DNA from: Acidobacteriota bacterium
GTDB lineage: Bacteria > Acidobacteriota > Blastocatellia > RBC074
Length of the DNA stretch: 42,981 nt
Direction: 5' to 3'
Assembly (NCBI GenBank): GCA_016789605.1
Contig: JAEUQO010000468.1
Coordinates: forward strand, 1 to 42,981
Numbering within the stretch: position 1 is the stretch's first letter; each line of letters opens with the position of its first letter. Below, in pieces: positions 30,917 through 40,865 of the stretch. Position numbers and translations under genes: made by a program. Under the pieces are notes generated by a model. That model searched no databases. It worked only from the letters and a program-made list of their open reading frames with translations, and was not told where the DNA came from.

Positions 30917-32323
30917 TTAAGCCGATGCGCGTCGTCCGCGCAATCTGCCTCCTCGAGCTCCTAAGAAACCATCGTAATGGCGCATCACCAATTGCGCTTC
31001 GATCTGGCTGATAGTGTCCATTGCCACACCAACCACAATCAACAAACTGGTTCCGCCAAAGTAAAACGACACACCCAAACCGGTAAGAATCCAGCTTAGC
31101 CCAGGGATGTTTTGGATAACGTTATCCAGCGTACGCCCGATCAGCGGAAGATATTGAACTTTGAAGCCGCTGATCATCAATTGCGGGATCAAACAAACAA
31201 CCACCAAGTAAAGAGCGCCAACCGTTGTTAACCGAACCAGAATCGAATTCAGGTAATCGCCCGTGCGCTTGCCAGGGCGAATGCCAGGAATAAAGGCTCC
31301 CTGCTTACGCAAGTTCTCAGCCACTTCGTCCGCATTAAACACGATTGAAACGTAGAAGAACGAGAACAACACGATCCCAGCAATAAAGACCACTTCATAA
31401 ACCGGATGGCCGCCACTCAACCATTGGTTCACACGCTGCAACCAGCTCCAGTTACCAAACGTGGAAAGCTGTTGAGGGATCGCCAAAACCGATGAAGCGA
31501 AAATAACCGGGATAACGCCTGCGATGTTGACCTTGAGCGGCAAATGCGACGATTGCGTCGTCACCATCTGCTTGCCGACCATACGACGGGTATGGCTGGT
31601 GGGGATTTTGCGCGTACCGCGCTCGAAGAAGACAATCCCTGCCGTGACCAACAACATCACCGCCAGCAGGACAATGACGAAAATCGCCGATTGCGGGTCC
31701 TGAACCTTCGCCCACAGTTGTTTGATCGCATTCGGCAAACCGACCACGATGCCGGCAAAAATCAACAAGCTAATGCCGTTACCAATACCGCGCTCAGTAA
31801 TCTGCTCACCGACCCACATGATGAACATCGTTCCTGCCATCATGGTCAGCGTTGCGACGAAAACAAATCCGACACCGCCGCCGCCGATCACCAATCCTGC
31901 CTGGCGTTGCAACCAGAAGGAAATGCCGACGCCTTGCACTGCGCAAAGAACGACTGTCAGATAGCGCGTGTACTGGGTGATCTTGCGACGGCCCAGTTCA
32001 CCTTCTTCTTGAATTTTCTTGAGCGAGGGATAGACCGAAGTCATCAACTGCAAAATGATCGAAGCAGTGATGTAGGGCATGATGCCGAGCGCGAAAACCG
32101 AAATCCGGCGTAGATTGCCACCTGAGAACAGGTCCAACACACCGAACAAGTTACCCGCAGCCTGACTCCACAAAGCTTCCAACGCGTCTTTGTCTATTCC
32201 GGGAACCGGGATGTGAATGCCCAAGCGATAAACCGCCAGCATTGCCAAGGTAAACAGGACACGCTTGCGAAGTTCAGGAATATTGAACAGATTGCGGATC
32301 GCGTTGATAAATGACTCGAACAT
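30917..32323 (-). CDS. secY: Protein translocase subunit SecY
   Basis: Channel-forming subunit of the Sec translocon. The 468-residue protein has ten expected membrane helices; conserved parts are the opening NIPELRKRVLFTLAMLAVYRLG, the plug-region SGGNLRRISVFALGIMPYITASI, TRYLTVVL, and the cytosolic loop with GIRPGKRTGDYL before helix 9. ATG at 32323 (MFESF) is chosen over the extension to 32356. It lies 82 bases after rplO. Confidence 0.98.
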   Translation of the reverse strand: MFESFINAIRNLFNIPELRKRVLFTLAMLAVYRLGIHIPVPGIDKDALEALWSQAAGNLFGVLDLFSGGNLRRISVFALGIMPYITASIILQLMTSVYPSLKKIQEEGELGRRKITQYTRYLTVVLCAVQGVGISFWLQRQAGLVIGGGGVGFVFVATLTMMAGTMFIMWVGEQITERGIGNGISLLIFAGIVVGLPNAIKQLWAKVQDPQSAIFVIVLLAVMLLVTAGIVFFERGTRKIPTSHTRRMVGKQMVTTQSSHLPLKVNIAGVIPVIFASSVLAIPQQLSTFGNWSWLQRVNQWLSGGHPVYEVVFIAGIVLFSFFYVSIVFNADEVAENLRKQGAFIPGIRPGKRTGDYLNSILVRLTTVGALYLVVVCLIPQLMISGFKVQYLPLIGRTLDNVIQNIPGLSWILTGLGVSFYFGGTSLLIVVGVAMDTISQIEAQLVMRHYDGFLGARGGRLRGRRASA

Positions 32324-32405
32324 AGCTACCCCATTATCTCGCTGAGCAAGAAGCAAGCTGCGGCGTATCCCAAATCATCACGCCTTCACTTCTCGCCGCT
32401 CAACT

Positions 32406-32876
32406 TTATTCAGCGCTAGCTGCCTCGATAACTTCGGCCTTGCCGCCAGCCGACTCGATCTTCTCTTTGGCGCTGGCACTAAACCGATGTGCGCTAATGG
32501 TCAGAGATTTTTGCAACTCACCATTCCCAAGCACCACGATGGAAGATTGCTGCGACTTCCGCACCAACCCTTTTTCCACCAAGGCTTCCGGTGTTACGGT
32601 GGCACCGGCGTCAAACTGACGTTCCAAATCAGCCAGATTCACTTCCGCCCATTCGCGTTTGAAAATGTTGGTGAACCCACGCTTGGGCAAACGGCGATGC
32701 AACGGCATCTGACCGCCTTCGAATCCGCGTTTGCCTGAATAACCAGAGCGCGACTTTTGCCCCTTGTTGCCGCGTCCAGAGGTTTTGCCTAAACCTGATC
32801 CGGGACCACGTCCAACACGTTTCTTTTTATGAGTTCCGCCTGCGGGCGCTTTCAGATTGTTTAAGCCAATAGACAT
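32406..32876 (-). CDS. rplO: 50S ribosomal protein L15
   Basis: Late-assembly large-subunit protein. The 156-residue sequence has the basic, Gly-rich N-terminal arm with KKKRVGRGPGSGLGKTSGRG and GQKSRSGYSGKRGFEGGQMP, then GFTNIF and a C-terminal alpha/beta domain (SAHRFSASAKEKIESAGGKA). It lies 99 bases after rpmD, a rather wide gap for this operon. Confidence 0.98.
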   Translation of the reverse strand: MSIGLNNLKAPAGGTHKKKRVGRGPGSGLGKTSGRGNKGQKSRSGYSGKRGFEGGQMPLHRRLPKRGFTNIFKREWAEVNLADLERQFDAGATVTPEALVEKGLVRKSQQSSIVVLGNGELQKSLTISAHRFSASAKEKIESAGGKAEVIEAASAE

Positions 32877-32975
32877 AGCTTTTCCCCAAAAATCTTTTCA
32901 AAACGCGCGATGCGTGAAGCACGATGCAAAGGCTTTTGCGCCGCATCTCACCCCACGCAATCTGCAAATTCACTT

Positions 32976-33161
32976 TTATTCGACGATGCGCAACAGGTGC
33001 GGCACTTTAGCAACCATCCCACGCACGGCATCGTTGTCCGGGCGCTCGACAACCTGATTGAGCTTGGTGAATCCCAGACTGCGCACAATCACCTTGTGCT
33101 TTTCCGGTGTCGCGATCGCGCTGCGATACCACTGAATTTTGATCGTTTTCTCGTTCGCCAT
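32976..33161 (-). CDS. rpmD: 50S ribosomal protein L30
   Basis: A 61-residue large-subunit protein. It starts MANEKTIKIQWYRSAIATPE and has the core KVIVRSLGFTKLNQVVERPD and GMVAKVPHLLRIVE. It starts 15 bases after the rpsE stop, the usual tight link. Confidence 0.96.
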   Translation of the reverse strand: MANEKTIKIQWYRSAIATPEKHKVIVRSLGFTKLNQVVERPDNDAVRGMVAKVPHLLRIVE

Positions 33162-33176
33162 TGCTTACCGCTCCTC

Positions 33177-33671
33177 TTATAACTCTTCCGGTGTGCGGCC
33201 GCGCAAGCGGGCCACTTCTTCCGGACTCTTCATCCGCTCAAGCGCGTCGAAGGTGGCACGAATCACATTGTGCGGATTGTTGGAGCCAAGACACTTGGTC
33301 AGAATATTGCTGACGCCAGCGGCATTCATAACCGCACGCACAGCGCCTCCTGCAATCACGCCCGTACCTTCGACAGCAGGTTTGAGCAGCACTTTGCCAG
33401 CGCCGAACTTCCCTACCATCGGATGAGGCAGCGTCGTGCCCGCCAGCGGCACACGGATCAAATTGCGTTTGGCGGCTTCGATCGCCTTGCGAATCGCTTG
33501 CGGCACTTCTTTCGCCTTGCCGGTGCCAAATCCCACGATGCCGCGTTGATCGCCAACCACAACAAGGGCGGCAAACGATAGATTCTTACCGCCTTTGACC
33601 ACTTTGGTGACGCGGTTGATCGAGATCACTTGATCCTTCAACTCAATCCCGTCGGTGTTGATTCTCTCCAT
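33177..33671 (-). CDS. rpsE: 30S ribosomal protein S5
   Basis: Small-subunit protein at the mRNA entry site, important for fidelity. The 164-residue protein has the double-stranded RNA-binding-like N-terminal domain (LKDQVISINRVTKVVKGGK, FAALVVVGDQRGIVGFGTGKAKEVP) and the C-terminal domain with KPAVEGTGVIAGGAVRAVM and LGSNNPHNVIRAT. Gap to rplR is 50 bases. Confidence 0.98.
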   Translation of the reverse strand: MERINTDGIELKDQVISINRVTKVVKGGKNLSFAALVVVGDQRGIVGFGTGKAKEVPQAIRKAIEAAKRNLIRVPLAGTTLPHPMVGKFGAGKVLLKPAVEGTGVIAGGAVRAVMNAAGVSNILTKCLGSNNPHNVIRATFDALERMKSPEEVARLRGRTPEEL

Positions 33672-33721
33672 AAAAACGCTTCTCCGAATTCAGCAGCCGG
33701 CGTGTTGGCCAGCTTCCGCTC

Positions 33722-34081
33722 CTAGAACTGAAGTCCCGCTTCGCGCGCAGCCTCGGCCAACGCCTTGACGCGTCCGTGATAGATGTAACCGCCGCGGTCA
33801 AAAACCACTTGCGTAATCCCTTTTTCCTTGGCGCGTTCCGCAATCAATTTGCCGACGGTTTTGGCCGCATCAATGTTACCGCCATTGCCCGTGCCAGCAC
33901 CTTTCTCGACCGTCGAGGCCGAGCAAACCGTCACGCCCTGCTCATCGTTGATCAACTGCGCGTAGATGTGATTCAGGCTGCGAAAAACTGCCAACCGCGG
34001 GCGCACGTCGCTGCCTTTAACTTTTCTGCGAATGCGCGATTGAACCGCGCGTCGCATCTCTTGTTTGGTTTTCTTTGCCAT
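33722..34081 (-). CDS. rplR: 50S ribosomal protein L18
   Basis: Binds 5S rRNA in the central protuberance. The 119-residue protein has RPRLAVFRSLNHIYAQLINDEQG-type core (here split as RPRLAVFRSLNHIYAQ), the VGKLIAERAKEKGI helix and the end FDRGGYIYHGRVKALAEAAREAGLQF. ATG at 34081 (MAKKTK) is preferred to the longer frame at 34135. Gap to rplF is 105 bases. Confidence 0.97.
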   Translation of the reverse strand: MAKKTKQEMRRAVQSRIRRKVKGSDVRPRLAVFRSLNHIYAQLINDEQGVTVCSASTVEKGAGTGNGGNIDAAKTVGKLIAERAKEKGITQVVFDRGGYIYHGRVKALAEAAREAGLQF

Positions 34082-34186
34082 GCTGATCTTCCTGTCTGCG
34101 CCCAACGATGAGCTACTATTGGCCTTAAGCCGCAAGCCCCTTCGTTTGGCATTGAATTGCTATTGCCTGCTAACTCTTGCCAGAAT

Positions 34187-34741
34187 CTATTTGCCGGTTT
34201 TACCAGGCTTAAGCTTCATCGGGCGATTGGCGTAACGCACGCCTTTGCCTTTGTAAGCATCCGGTTTGCGCAGCTTGTGCATATTGGCTGCGACCTGCCC
34301 TAACAGATGCTTGTCAATTCCCGTGAGAATGACCGTCGTCTGGTACTGGGTGATCGTGCGCGTAAGCTTTTCAATCTTGGCTGAAATGCCTTCTGGCAAC
34401 ACAAACTCGATGGAGTGCGAATAACCGAGCGAGAAAAGAATCGCGCGGCCTTTCAGCTCGGCCTTGTAACCAACGCCGATCACGTCCATTTCCTGTGTGA
34501 ATCCGGTCGAAACGCCGGTGACGGCATTTGCAACCAGCGCGCGCACCGTACCGTGCATGGCAGTGTACTCGTTGCCAGCACGCTCTGCGACCAGATTGCC
34601 GTCTTCAAGCTTGAAAGTAACGCCCGCCGGAATCGGAGTGGTCAGCTTGCCCTTTGGCCCTTGCACCTCGACCAACGCATCCGCGATGTTGATCTTGACG
34701 TCTTTCGGAACTTTGATTGGTTTCTTGCCTACTCGTGACAT
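34187..34741 (-). CDS. rplF: 50S ribosomal protein L6
   Basis: Large-subunit protein near the factor-binding site. The 184-residue protein opens MSRVGKKPIKVPKDVKI and has two tandem L6 folds; the second carries the conserved GIDKHLLGQVAANMHKLRKPD, then YKGKGVRY. Gap to rpsH is 93 bases. Confidence 0.98.
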   Translation of the reverse strand: MSRVGKKPIKVPKDVKINIADALVEVQGPKGKLTTPIPAGVTFKLEDGNLVAERAGNEYTAMHGTVRALVANAVTGVSTGFTQEMDVIGVGYKAELKGRAILFSLGYSHSIEFVLPEGISAKIEKLTRTITQYQTTVILTGIDKHLLGQVAANMHKLRKPDAYKGKGVRYANRPMKLKPGKTGK

Positions 34742-34834
34742 AGCTTTTCGTTCGCTTTGGTTTGCAGCATCAGCCTATACGGCATCAGTGTGCGATTGCC
34801 GCTGGTTTGCGGCCACAGGCGCGCTACAAACAGT

Positions 34835-35233
<399 letters not shown>

Positions 35234-35278
35234 AATCTTCTCAACTCCACTCGGAACTCTTGGGCAACCACGTAGTTG

Positions 35279-35464
35279 CTACCAGCTCGATTTCGTGACG
35301 CCAGGGATGTCTCCCTGCAACGCCAACTGGCGGAAACAGATACGGCAGATATTAAATTTCCGCAGGTATGCGCGCGGACGCCCACAACGTTTGCAGCGGT
35401 TGTATCCGCGCACTTTGAATTTGGGCCGACGATCCGCCTGCACTCGTTTCGATGTTTTTGCCAT
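35279..35464 (-). CDS. rpsZ: 30S ribosomal protein S14, zinc-binding type Z
   Basis: A 61-residue short S14 with the zinc ribbon CKRCGRP and CRICF (Cys24, Cys27, Cys40, Cys43), contacting 16S rRNA in the head. The short Cys+ form marks it as type Z, as opposed to the about 100-residue zinc-free paralogue. Gap to rplE is 62 bases. Confidence 0.97.
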   Translation of the reverse strand: MAKTSKRVQADRRPKFKVRGYNRCKRCGRPRAYLRKFNICRICFRQLALQGDIPGVTKSSW

Positions 35465-35526
35465 AGTCTTTCTCGCAGAAACGCCGGGCTTTTAAACTCC
35501 CCGGACCAGAGTCTAGGTATTCAGTG

Positions 35527-36072
35527 CTAGTTCTGTCTGAACGGCATTCCCAAATAACGGAGCAGCGCACGCGCTTCTTCGTCACTCTTGGCCGTCGTCA
35601 CAATGCACACGTTCATGCCGCGCGCCTTGTCAATTTTCCCGAAATCAATTTCCGGGAAAATCAATTGGTCGCGCAGGCCAATCGTGTAATTTCCGCGCCC
35701 ATCAAACGATTTGGGCGAAACTCCGCGGAAGTCGCGCACACGCGGCAACGCCAAGCTGACAAAGCGATCCAGGAATTCATACATCCGATCGCCGCGCAAG
35801 GTCACCATCGCGCCAATGCTCATTCCTTCGCGCAACTTAAACGCCGCGATGGATTTTTTGGCTTTCGTCACCACCGGCTTTTGGCCGACGATGATTTGTA
35901 AGTCATTCACGGCGGCATCCATGGACTTGGCGTTTTGAATAGCTTCGCCCATGCCAACGTTAATGACGATCTTTTCCAGCTTCGGCACGCTCATCGGATT
36001 TTGATAGCCGAACTCTTTAACGAGCGCCGGGGCCACTTCCTTGTCGTATTTCTCTTTCAGTCGTGTTGCCAT
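35527..36072 (-). CDS. rplE: 50S ribosomal protein L5
   Basis: Binds 5S rRNA and P-site tRNA in the central protuberance. The 181-residue protein has VPKLEKIVINVGMGEA, QKPVVTKAKKSIAAFKLREG, RVRDFRGVSPKSFDGRGNY and the end EARALLRYLGMPF. Gap to rplX is 75 bases. Confidence 0.98.
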   Translation of the reverse strand: MATRLKEKYDKEVAPALVKEFGYQNPMSVPKLEKIVINVGMGEAIQNAKSMDAAVNDLQIIVGQKPVVTKAKKSIAAFKLREGMSIGAMVTLRGDRMYEFLDRFVSLALPRVRDFRGVSPKSFDGRGNYTIGLRDQLIFPEIDFGKIDKARGMNVCIVTTAKSDEEARALLRYLGMPFRQN

Positions 36073-36147
36073 CTTCTTTTGTCGCGCTGGGTACTCGGCG
36101 TTAAGCGTCTGCTAGAGATACGCTCCTGGCCGTTTTCCAGCCCTCCT

Positions 36148-36468
36148 TTAATCAAGCACGGCGCCGCTCTTTTTCGAGACACGCACCTTGCGGCCATCTT
36201 GCAAAATCTGGTAGCCGACGCGCACCGCCCGGCCTCCTTCAAGCAACATCACGTTGGAAACATCCAGCGGAGCTTCGCGTTCGACGATGCCTCCCGCGAT
36301 GCCGCGTGCGCGATTTGGACGCACGGCTTTCTTGATGATGTTGACGCCCTCGACGATGAGCTTGCGTTCTTTGGTCAACACTTCGATGACGCGGCCACGT
36401 TTGCCTTTATCGCGTCCCGAAATGACTACCACCTGGTCGTTCTTTTTGATCTTCAGTCTGGTTGCCAT
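36148..36468 (-). CDS. rplX: 50S ribosomal protein L24
   Basis: Assembly initiator of the large subunit with a KOW motif. The 106-residue protein begins with IKKNDQVVVISGRDKGKRGR and continues with VEGVNIIKKAVRPN, then the conserved IVEREAPLDVSNVML. It follows rplN by 29 bases. Confidence 0.97.
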   Translation of the reverse strand: MATRLKIKKNDQVVVISGRDKGKRGRVIEVLTKERKLIVEGVNIIKKAVRPNRARGIAGGIVEREAPLDVSNVMLLEGGRAVRVGYQILQDGRKVRVSKKSGAVLD

Positions 36469-36497
36469 AATTGCCTCGTTACTGGCGCTCGCTCTAG

Positions 36498-36869
36498 CTA
36501 GATAACTTCGGGAGCGAGGCTTACGATCTTCATAAACCCTTTTTCGCGCAATTCGCGCGCGACCGGACCAAACACACGCGTGCCAATCGGCTCGCCATCC
36601 GGTTTGATCAACACTGCCGCATTCTGATCGAAGCGGATGTACGTACCGTCTTTGCGACGCACTTCCTTGCGCGTACGCACGATGACGGCTTTGACAACCT
36701 GTTTTTTCTTGACCGTGCCATCGGGAGCAGCTTCTTTCACCGAAGCCGTGATCACGTCGCCGACACTGGCGCGTGTCCCGATGTTGCCGCCGAGGGGCAG
36801 GATCATCGCGATCCGCTTCGCCCCCGAATTATCGGCGACCTCCAACATTGAACGCATTTGAACTGCCAT
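36498..36869 (-). CDS. rplN: 50S ribosomal protein L14
   Basis: Interface protein contacting 16S rRNA in the 70S ribosome. The 123-residue sequence starts MAVQMRSMLEVADNSGAKRI and contains VGDVITASVKEAAPDGTVKK, RRKDGTYIRFDQNAAVLI and the end FMKIVSLAPEVI. Gap to rpsQ is 88 bases. Confidence 0.98.
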   Translation of the reverse strand: MAVQMRSMLEVADNSGAKRIAMILPLGGNIGTRASVGDVITASVKEAAPDGTVKKKQVVKAVIVRTRKEVRRKDGTYIRFDQNAAVLIKPDGEPIGTRVFGPVARELREKGFMKIVSLAPEVI

Positions 36870-36957
36870 TGCTAGCCTCCTTGTGGAAAGAGCGAAGATT
36901 GCGCAGCGCTAAAGGTTAACCACCCTTGGGCGTCTTCTTTCGTCTTTCCGACTCGCT

Positions 36958-37269
36958 TTACTTACTTGCTTTACGCAGCACCTCGACCACACGCCAGCGT
37001 TTGCGCGCCGACAACGGGCGGGTTTCCACAATGCGCACCTGGTCGCCAATCGAAACACCTTCGATCTCGTTATGCGCCATAAACTTGCTCCGTTTGCGCA
37101 CATAGCGCTTGTATACGGGATGCAAGACCAACCGATCCACACGCACCACAACCGTCTTCGTCATCTTGTCGCTGGTGACGGTGCCGATCTTTTCGCTACG
37201 GCGGCCGCGCGATTTGGCAGCGGCGTCAGTGGCGGGCGCTTCCTGATTTTGCAAAGTCTCTTCGCTCAT
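36958..37269 (-). CDS. rpsQ: 30S ribosomal protein S17
   Basis: OB-fold primary rRNA binder of the small subunit. The 103-residue protein has an N-terminal extension of about 25 residues (acidic, then Arg-rich) not found in the 84-residue E. coli form. The core has KIGTVTSDKMTKTVVVRVDR, HPVYKRYVRKRSKFMAH, and VRIVETRPLSARKRWRVVEV. Gap to rpmC is 45 bases. Confidence 0.97.
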   Translation of the reverse strand: MSEETLQNQEAPATDAAAKSRGRRSEKIGTVTSDKMTKTVVVRVDRLVLHPVYKRYVRKRSKFMAHNEIEGVSIGDQVRIVETRPLSARKRWRVVEVLRKASK

Positions 37270-37314
37270 AGTTGCTTTTCATCAGCCGCGACTTATACGG
37301 GCGCGGCACAGTAT

Positions 37315-37517
37315 CTATTTTTCAATGCCCAGAGCGCGTCCGCGCAGAAGCGTCTTCAAGCGCGCAAGCTCTTTTCTTTCCGCCCGAATCTGCCGCACAA
37401 CTTCGGTATCCCCCAGCGACTTTCTGAAGTTCAGGCGAAACAGCGATTCTTTGATCTCACCCACGCGCTTGATCAAGTCTTCTGAAGACTGCTCACGGAC
37501 CTTGTCCAATTTGTGCT

Positions 37518-37521
<4 letters not shown>
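37315..37521 (-). CDS. rpmC: 50S ribosomal protein L29
   Basis: A 68-residue helical protein at the tunnel exit, docking site region for SRP and trigger factor. It contains LFRLNFRKSLGDTEVVRQIR, the family signature. The start is GTG at 37521, overlapping the rplP stop by four bases (GTGA), with AAGGAGG upstream, so translation is coupled to rplP. Confidence 0.96.
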
Positions 37522-37955
<434 letters not shown>

Positions 37956-37992
37956 AGTAGAGTCCTGACAATGTGGCGAGTCCGCAATTTGA

Positions 37993-38009
37993 GAAAGTCA
38001 TTGACTTTC
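37993..38009 (-). repeat. Small hairpin between rpsC and rplP
   Basis: GAAAGTC (37993-37999) and GACTTTC (38003-38009) are perfect complements around a three-base loop. No T-tract follows. Confidence 0.45.
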
Positions 38010-38037
38010 CATCGCTTGGCGGCACTGTCACATTCAT

Positions 38038-38688
38038 TTACCGCTTCATAATCGCTTCGCGCGGATCCATGATCTCGCCACGATAAATCCAAACTTTGAC
38101 GCCGATCACACCAAAGGTCGTATTCGCTTCGGCGAATCCATAATCAACATCGGCGCGCAACGTGTGCAAAGGCAAACGGCCTTGCAGCGTCCATTCTGAG
38201 CGCGCGATTTCAGCGCCACCCAAACGGCCTGACACACGAATCTTGATGCCTTGAGCGCCGAAGCGTTGCGCTTCGTCCACGGCTTTGCGCATTGCGCGAC
38301 GGAAAGCGATGCGCTTTTCCAACTGCTGGGCGATTTTCTCAGCCTGCAATTGCGCATTGAGTTCCGGCTTATGGATTTCGCGGATGTCAATCAGGATATC
38401 GCGCTTGGTACGGCGGCTGATCTCCTGCTTGAGCTTGTCAATTTCCGCGCCTTTGCGTCCGATGATGATGCCGGGGCGCGAGGTGTAGATGATGATGCGC
38501 AAGCGGTTGGCCGCCCGGTCAATCTCGATCTGCGACACGCCTGCTTGCGCAAAACGCGCCTTCAGTTCCTTTTTCAGTTTCAGATCTTCCAGCAACAATT
38601 TGCCGAAATCCTTTTTGGCAAACCAACGCGAATGCCACGTGCGGTTGTAACCGAGCCTGAAACCGTAGGGATGTACTTTCTGACCCAT
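38038..38688 (-). CDS. rpsC: 30S ribosomal protein S3
   Basis: Part of the mRNA entry helicase region. The 216-residue protein starts MGQKVHPYGFRLGYNRTWHS, has the KH domain with SRPGIIIGRKGAEIDKLKQE, and the C-terminal domain with GIKIRVSGRLGGAEIARSEW and LPLHTLRADVDYGFAEA. It ends soon after GVIGVKVWIYRGE, a little shorter than the 233-residue E. coli protein. Gap to rplV is 30 bases. Confidence 0.98.
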   Translation of the reverse strand: MGQKVHPYGFRLGYNRTWHSRWFAKKDFGKLLLEDLKLKKELKARFAQAGVSQIEIDRAANRLRIIIYTSRPGIIIGRKGAEIDKLKQEISRRTKRDILIDIREIHKPELNAQLQAEKIAQQLEKRIAFRRAMRKAVDEAQRFGAQGIKIRVSGRLGGAEIARSEWTLQGRLPLHTLRADVDYGFAEANTTFGVIGVKVWIYRGEIMDPREAIMKR

Positions 38689-38718
38689 TGATGATCTCCG
38701 TTGCCGAAATCCTAAACT

Positions 38719-39129
38719 CTAGCCCGCCACTTCAACGGCGGTCTCTTTCTTCCCTTGCGTCTTGCCAGCCGCCTGCTTTTCAGTCGAAACCACCACTGTC
38801 AAATGACTGTAATGACGACGTTCGCGGTAAGCGCGGCCCATTGGCGCGGGACGCACGCGGCGGCGAAATTTGGTCGTGCCGGTATCGGCATAACACGCCT
38901 TTACCCACAACTCATCCACATCCACCAGGACGTTGTCCTGTTGCGCGAGTTGTTCGGCGTTGGCGCGGGCCGATTCGAGGACTTTGTAGATCAGACCAGC
39001 GGCGCGTTTGTTGGTGAAACGCAACAACTCGCGCGCTTGGCCATACTTAAGGCCACGAATCAAATCCATGACCAGCTTCGCCTTTTGCGACGAAATCTTG
39101 ACGTTCTTTGCTTTCGCAATCGCTTCCAT
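38719..39129 (-). CDS. rplV: 50S ribosomal protein L22
   Basis: Reaches into the exit tunnel with its beta-hairpin loop. The 136-residue protein starts MEAIAKAKNVKISSQKAKLV, with LIRGLKYGQARELLRFTNKR and the tunnel hairpin GTTKFRRRVRPAPMGRAYR before SHLTVVVS. The C-terminal tail of about 25 residues (Lys/Gly/Glu-rich) extends beyond the usual end. ATG at 39129 is preferred to 39177. Gap to rpsS is 87 bases. Confidence 0.97.
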   Translation of the reverse strand: MEAIAKAKNVKISSQKAKLVMDLIRGLKYGQARELLRFTNKRAAGLIYKVLESARANAEQLAQQDNVLVDVDELWVKACYADTGTTKFRRRVRPAPMGRAYRERRHYSHLTVVVSTEKQAAGKTQGKKETAVEVAG

Positions 39130-39216
39130 CTTTCGACCTCTATCCGCGACAGCCAGCCAGAAGCGCGCGGAGGGCAATTACGCCATCCCTCCTGTGCGAT
39201 TCAGACTGCCGTCAGC

Positions 39217-39501
39217 CTATTTCTTGCCTGCGGCCTTCTCGGCCTTGTCCGCGTGCCCTTTGAAGGTACGAGTCGGCGCAAATTCACCCAATTTGTGGCC
39301 GACCATATTTTCCGTAATGTAAACCGGGATGAACTTTTTGCCGTTATGCACCGCCAGAGTATGACCGACCATCTCCGGCGTGATCGTCGAGCGGCGCGAC
39401 CAGGTCTTGTGCACCTTCTTCTCGTTCGCGGCGTTCATCTTTTCGATGGCCTTCTCCAGGTGCTTATCAATAAACGGGCCTTTTTTGACTGAACGTGCCA
39501 T
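39217..39501 (-). CDS. rpsS: 30S ribosomal protein S19
   Basis: Small-subunit head protein partnering S13. The 94-residue protein starts MARSVKKGPFIDKHLEKAIE and includes WSRRSTITPEMVGHTLAVHN and ENMVGHKLGEFAPTRTFKGH. ATG at 39501 matches the family; the extension to 39516 is rejected. Gap to rplB is 92 bases. Confidence 0.98.
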   Translation of the reverse strand: MARSVKKGPFIDKHLEKAIEKMNAANEKKVHKTWSRRSTITPEMVGHTLAVHNGKKFIPVYITENMVGHKLGEFAPTRTFKGHADKAEKAAGKK

Positions 39502-39593
39502 AGCTTTTAGTTCCACGTGTCAGGCTCAGGCTCTTACTCTGTTTATCGCCAGCAGATGACCAGCGCCGAGCAGAAAGCTTGAACCTGGAGCTG

Positions 39594-40418
39594 TTACTTC
39601 GTTCTCCGTTTGACGATGAACTTATCCGTGCGCTTGTTGTTGCGCGTTTTGTAACCGCGTGTCGGTTGGCCCCAGGGCGTCACCGGATTACGTCCACCAG
39701 AAGTTTTACCTTCACCACCGCCGTGCGGGTGATCGACCGGGTTCATGGCCACACCACGCACCGTTGGACGAATGCCTTTCCAACGCGTACGGCCTGCTTT
39801 ACCGACCGAAACGTTTTCGTGCTCGGCATTGCCAACTTGACCAATGGTGGCCATGCAGTTGACCGAGACCAAACGAATTTCGCCTGAAGGCAAGCGCAAC
39901 TGGGCAAGCTCACCTTCCTTTGCCACCAATTGAGCAAAGCTGCCGGCGCTGCGGGCCATTTGGCCACCTTTACCGGGTTTCAATTCGATATTGTGGACTT
40001 GCGTACCGAGCGGGATGTTTTTGATTGGCAGCGCATTCCCCGTCAGAATGTCGGCCTCAGGTCCAGCCAAAATCGCCTGCCCAACCTGCAAACCAACCGG
40101 AGCCAAAATGTAGCGCTTTTCGCCGTCGGCGTAATTGATCAACGCGATGCGGGCCGAACGATTTGGATCGTATTCGATAGTGGCCACTTTGCCCGGAATG
40201 CCGAACTTGTCGCGTTTGAAATCAATGATGCGGTATTTGCGTTTGTGCCCACCACCACGATGGCGCACGGTCATCTTTCCCAGATTGTTGCGCCCATTCG
40301 TACGTTGCTTGCTTTCGAGCAAGCCTTTGTACGGCTTATCTGTCGTCAACTCATCGTTGGTCAGATAAGTTTGGTAGCGCCGCGCGGGACTGGTTGGTGA
40401 TAGCTTCTTGATTCCCAT
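39594..40418 (-). CDS. rplB: 50S ribosomal protein L2
   Basis: Essential for subunit association and peptidyl transfer. The 274-residue protein starts MGIKKLSPTSPARRYQTYL and includes GRNNLGKMTVRHRGGGHKRK, IEYDPNRSARIALINYADGE and the conserved C-terminal VRGVAMNPVDHPHGGGEGKT with the functionally important His residue. ATG at 40418 is preferred to the frame opening at 40460. Gap to rplW is 83 bases. Confidence 0.99.
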   Translation of the reverse strand: MGIKKLSPTSPARRYQTYLTNDELTTDKPYKGLLESKQRTNGRNNLGKMTVRHRGGGHKRKYRIIDFKRDKFGIPGKVATIEYDPNRSARIALINYADGEKRYILAPVGLQVGQAILAGPEADILTGNALPIKNIPLGTQVHNIELKPGKGGQMARSAGSFAQLVAKEGELAQLRLPSGEIRLVSVNCMATIGQVGNAEHENVSVGKAGRTRWKGIRPTVRGVAMNPVDHPHGGGEGKTSGGRNPVTPWGQPTRGYKTRNNKRTDKFIVKRRTK

Positions 40419-40501
40419 CGTTCCCTCAATCGCTGATAGTACCGGCCCTGGCCGGATCATCCCTGTTTCAAAGCTTGCGCCTCAAACCGGGGGTACGAAC
40501 T

Positions 40502-40846
<345 letters not shown>

Positions 40847-40865
40847 AACGGTTCCCTTACGAGCT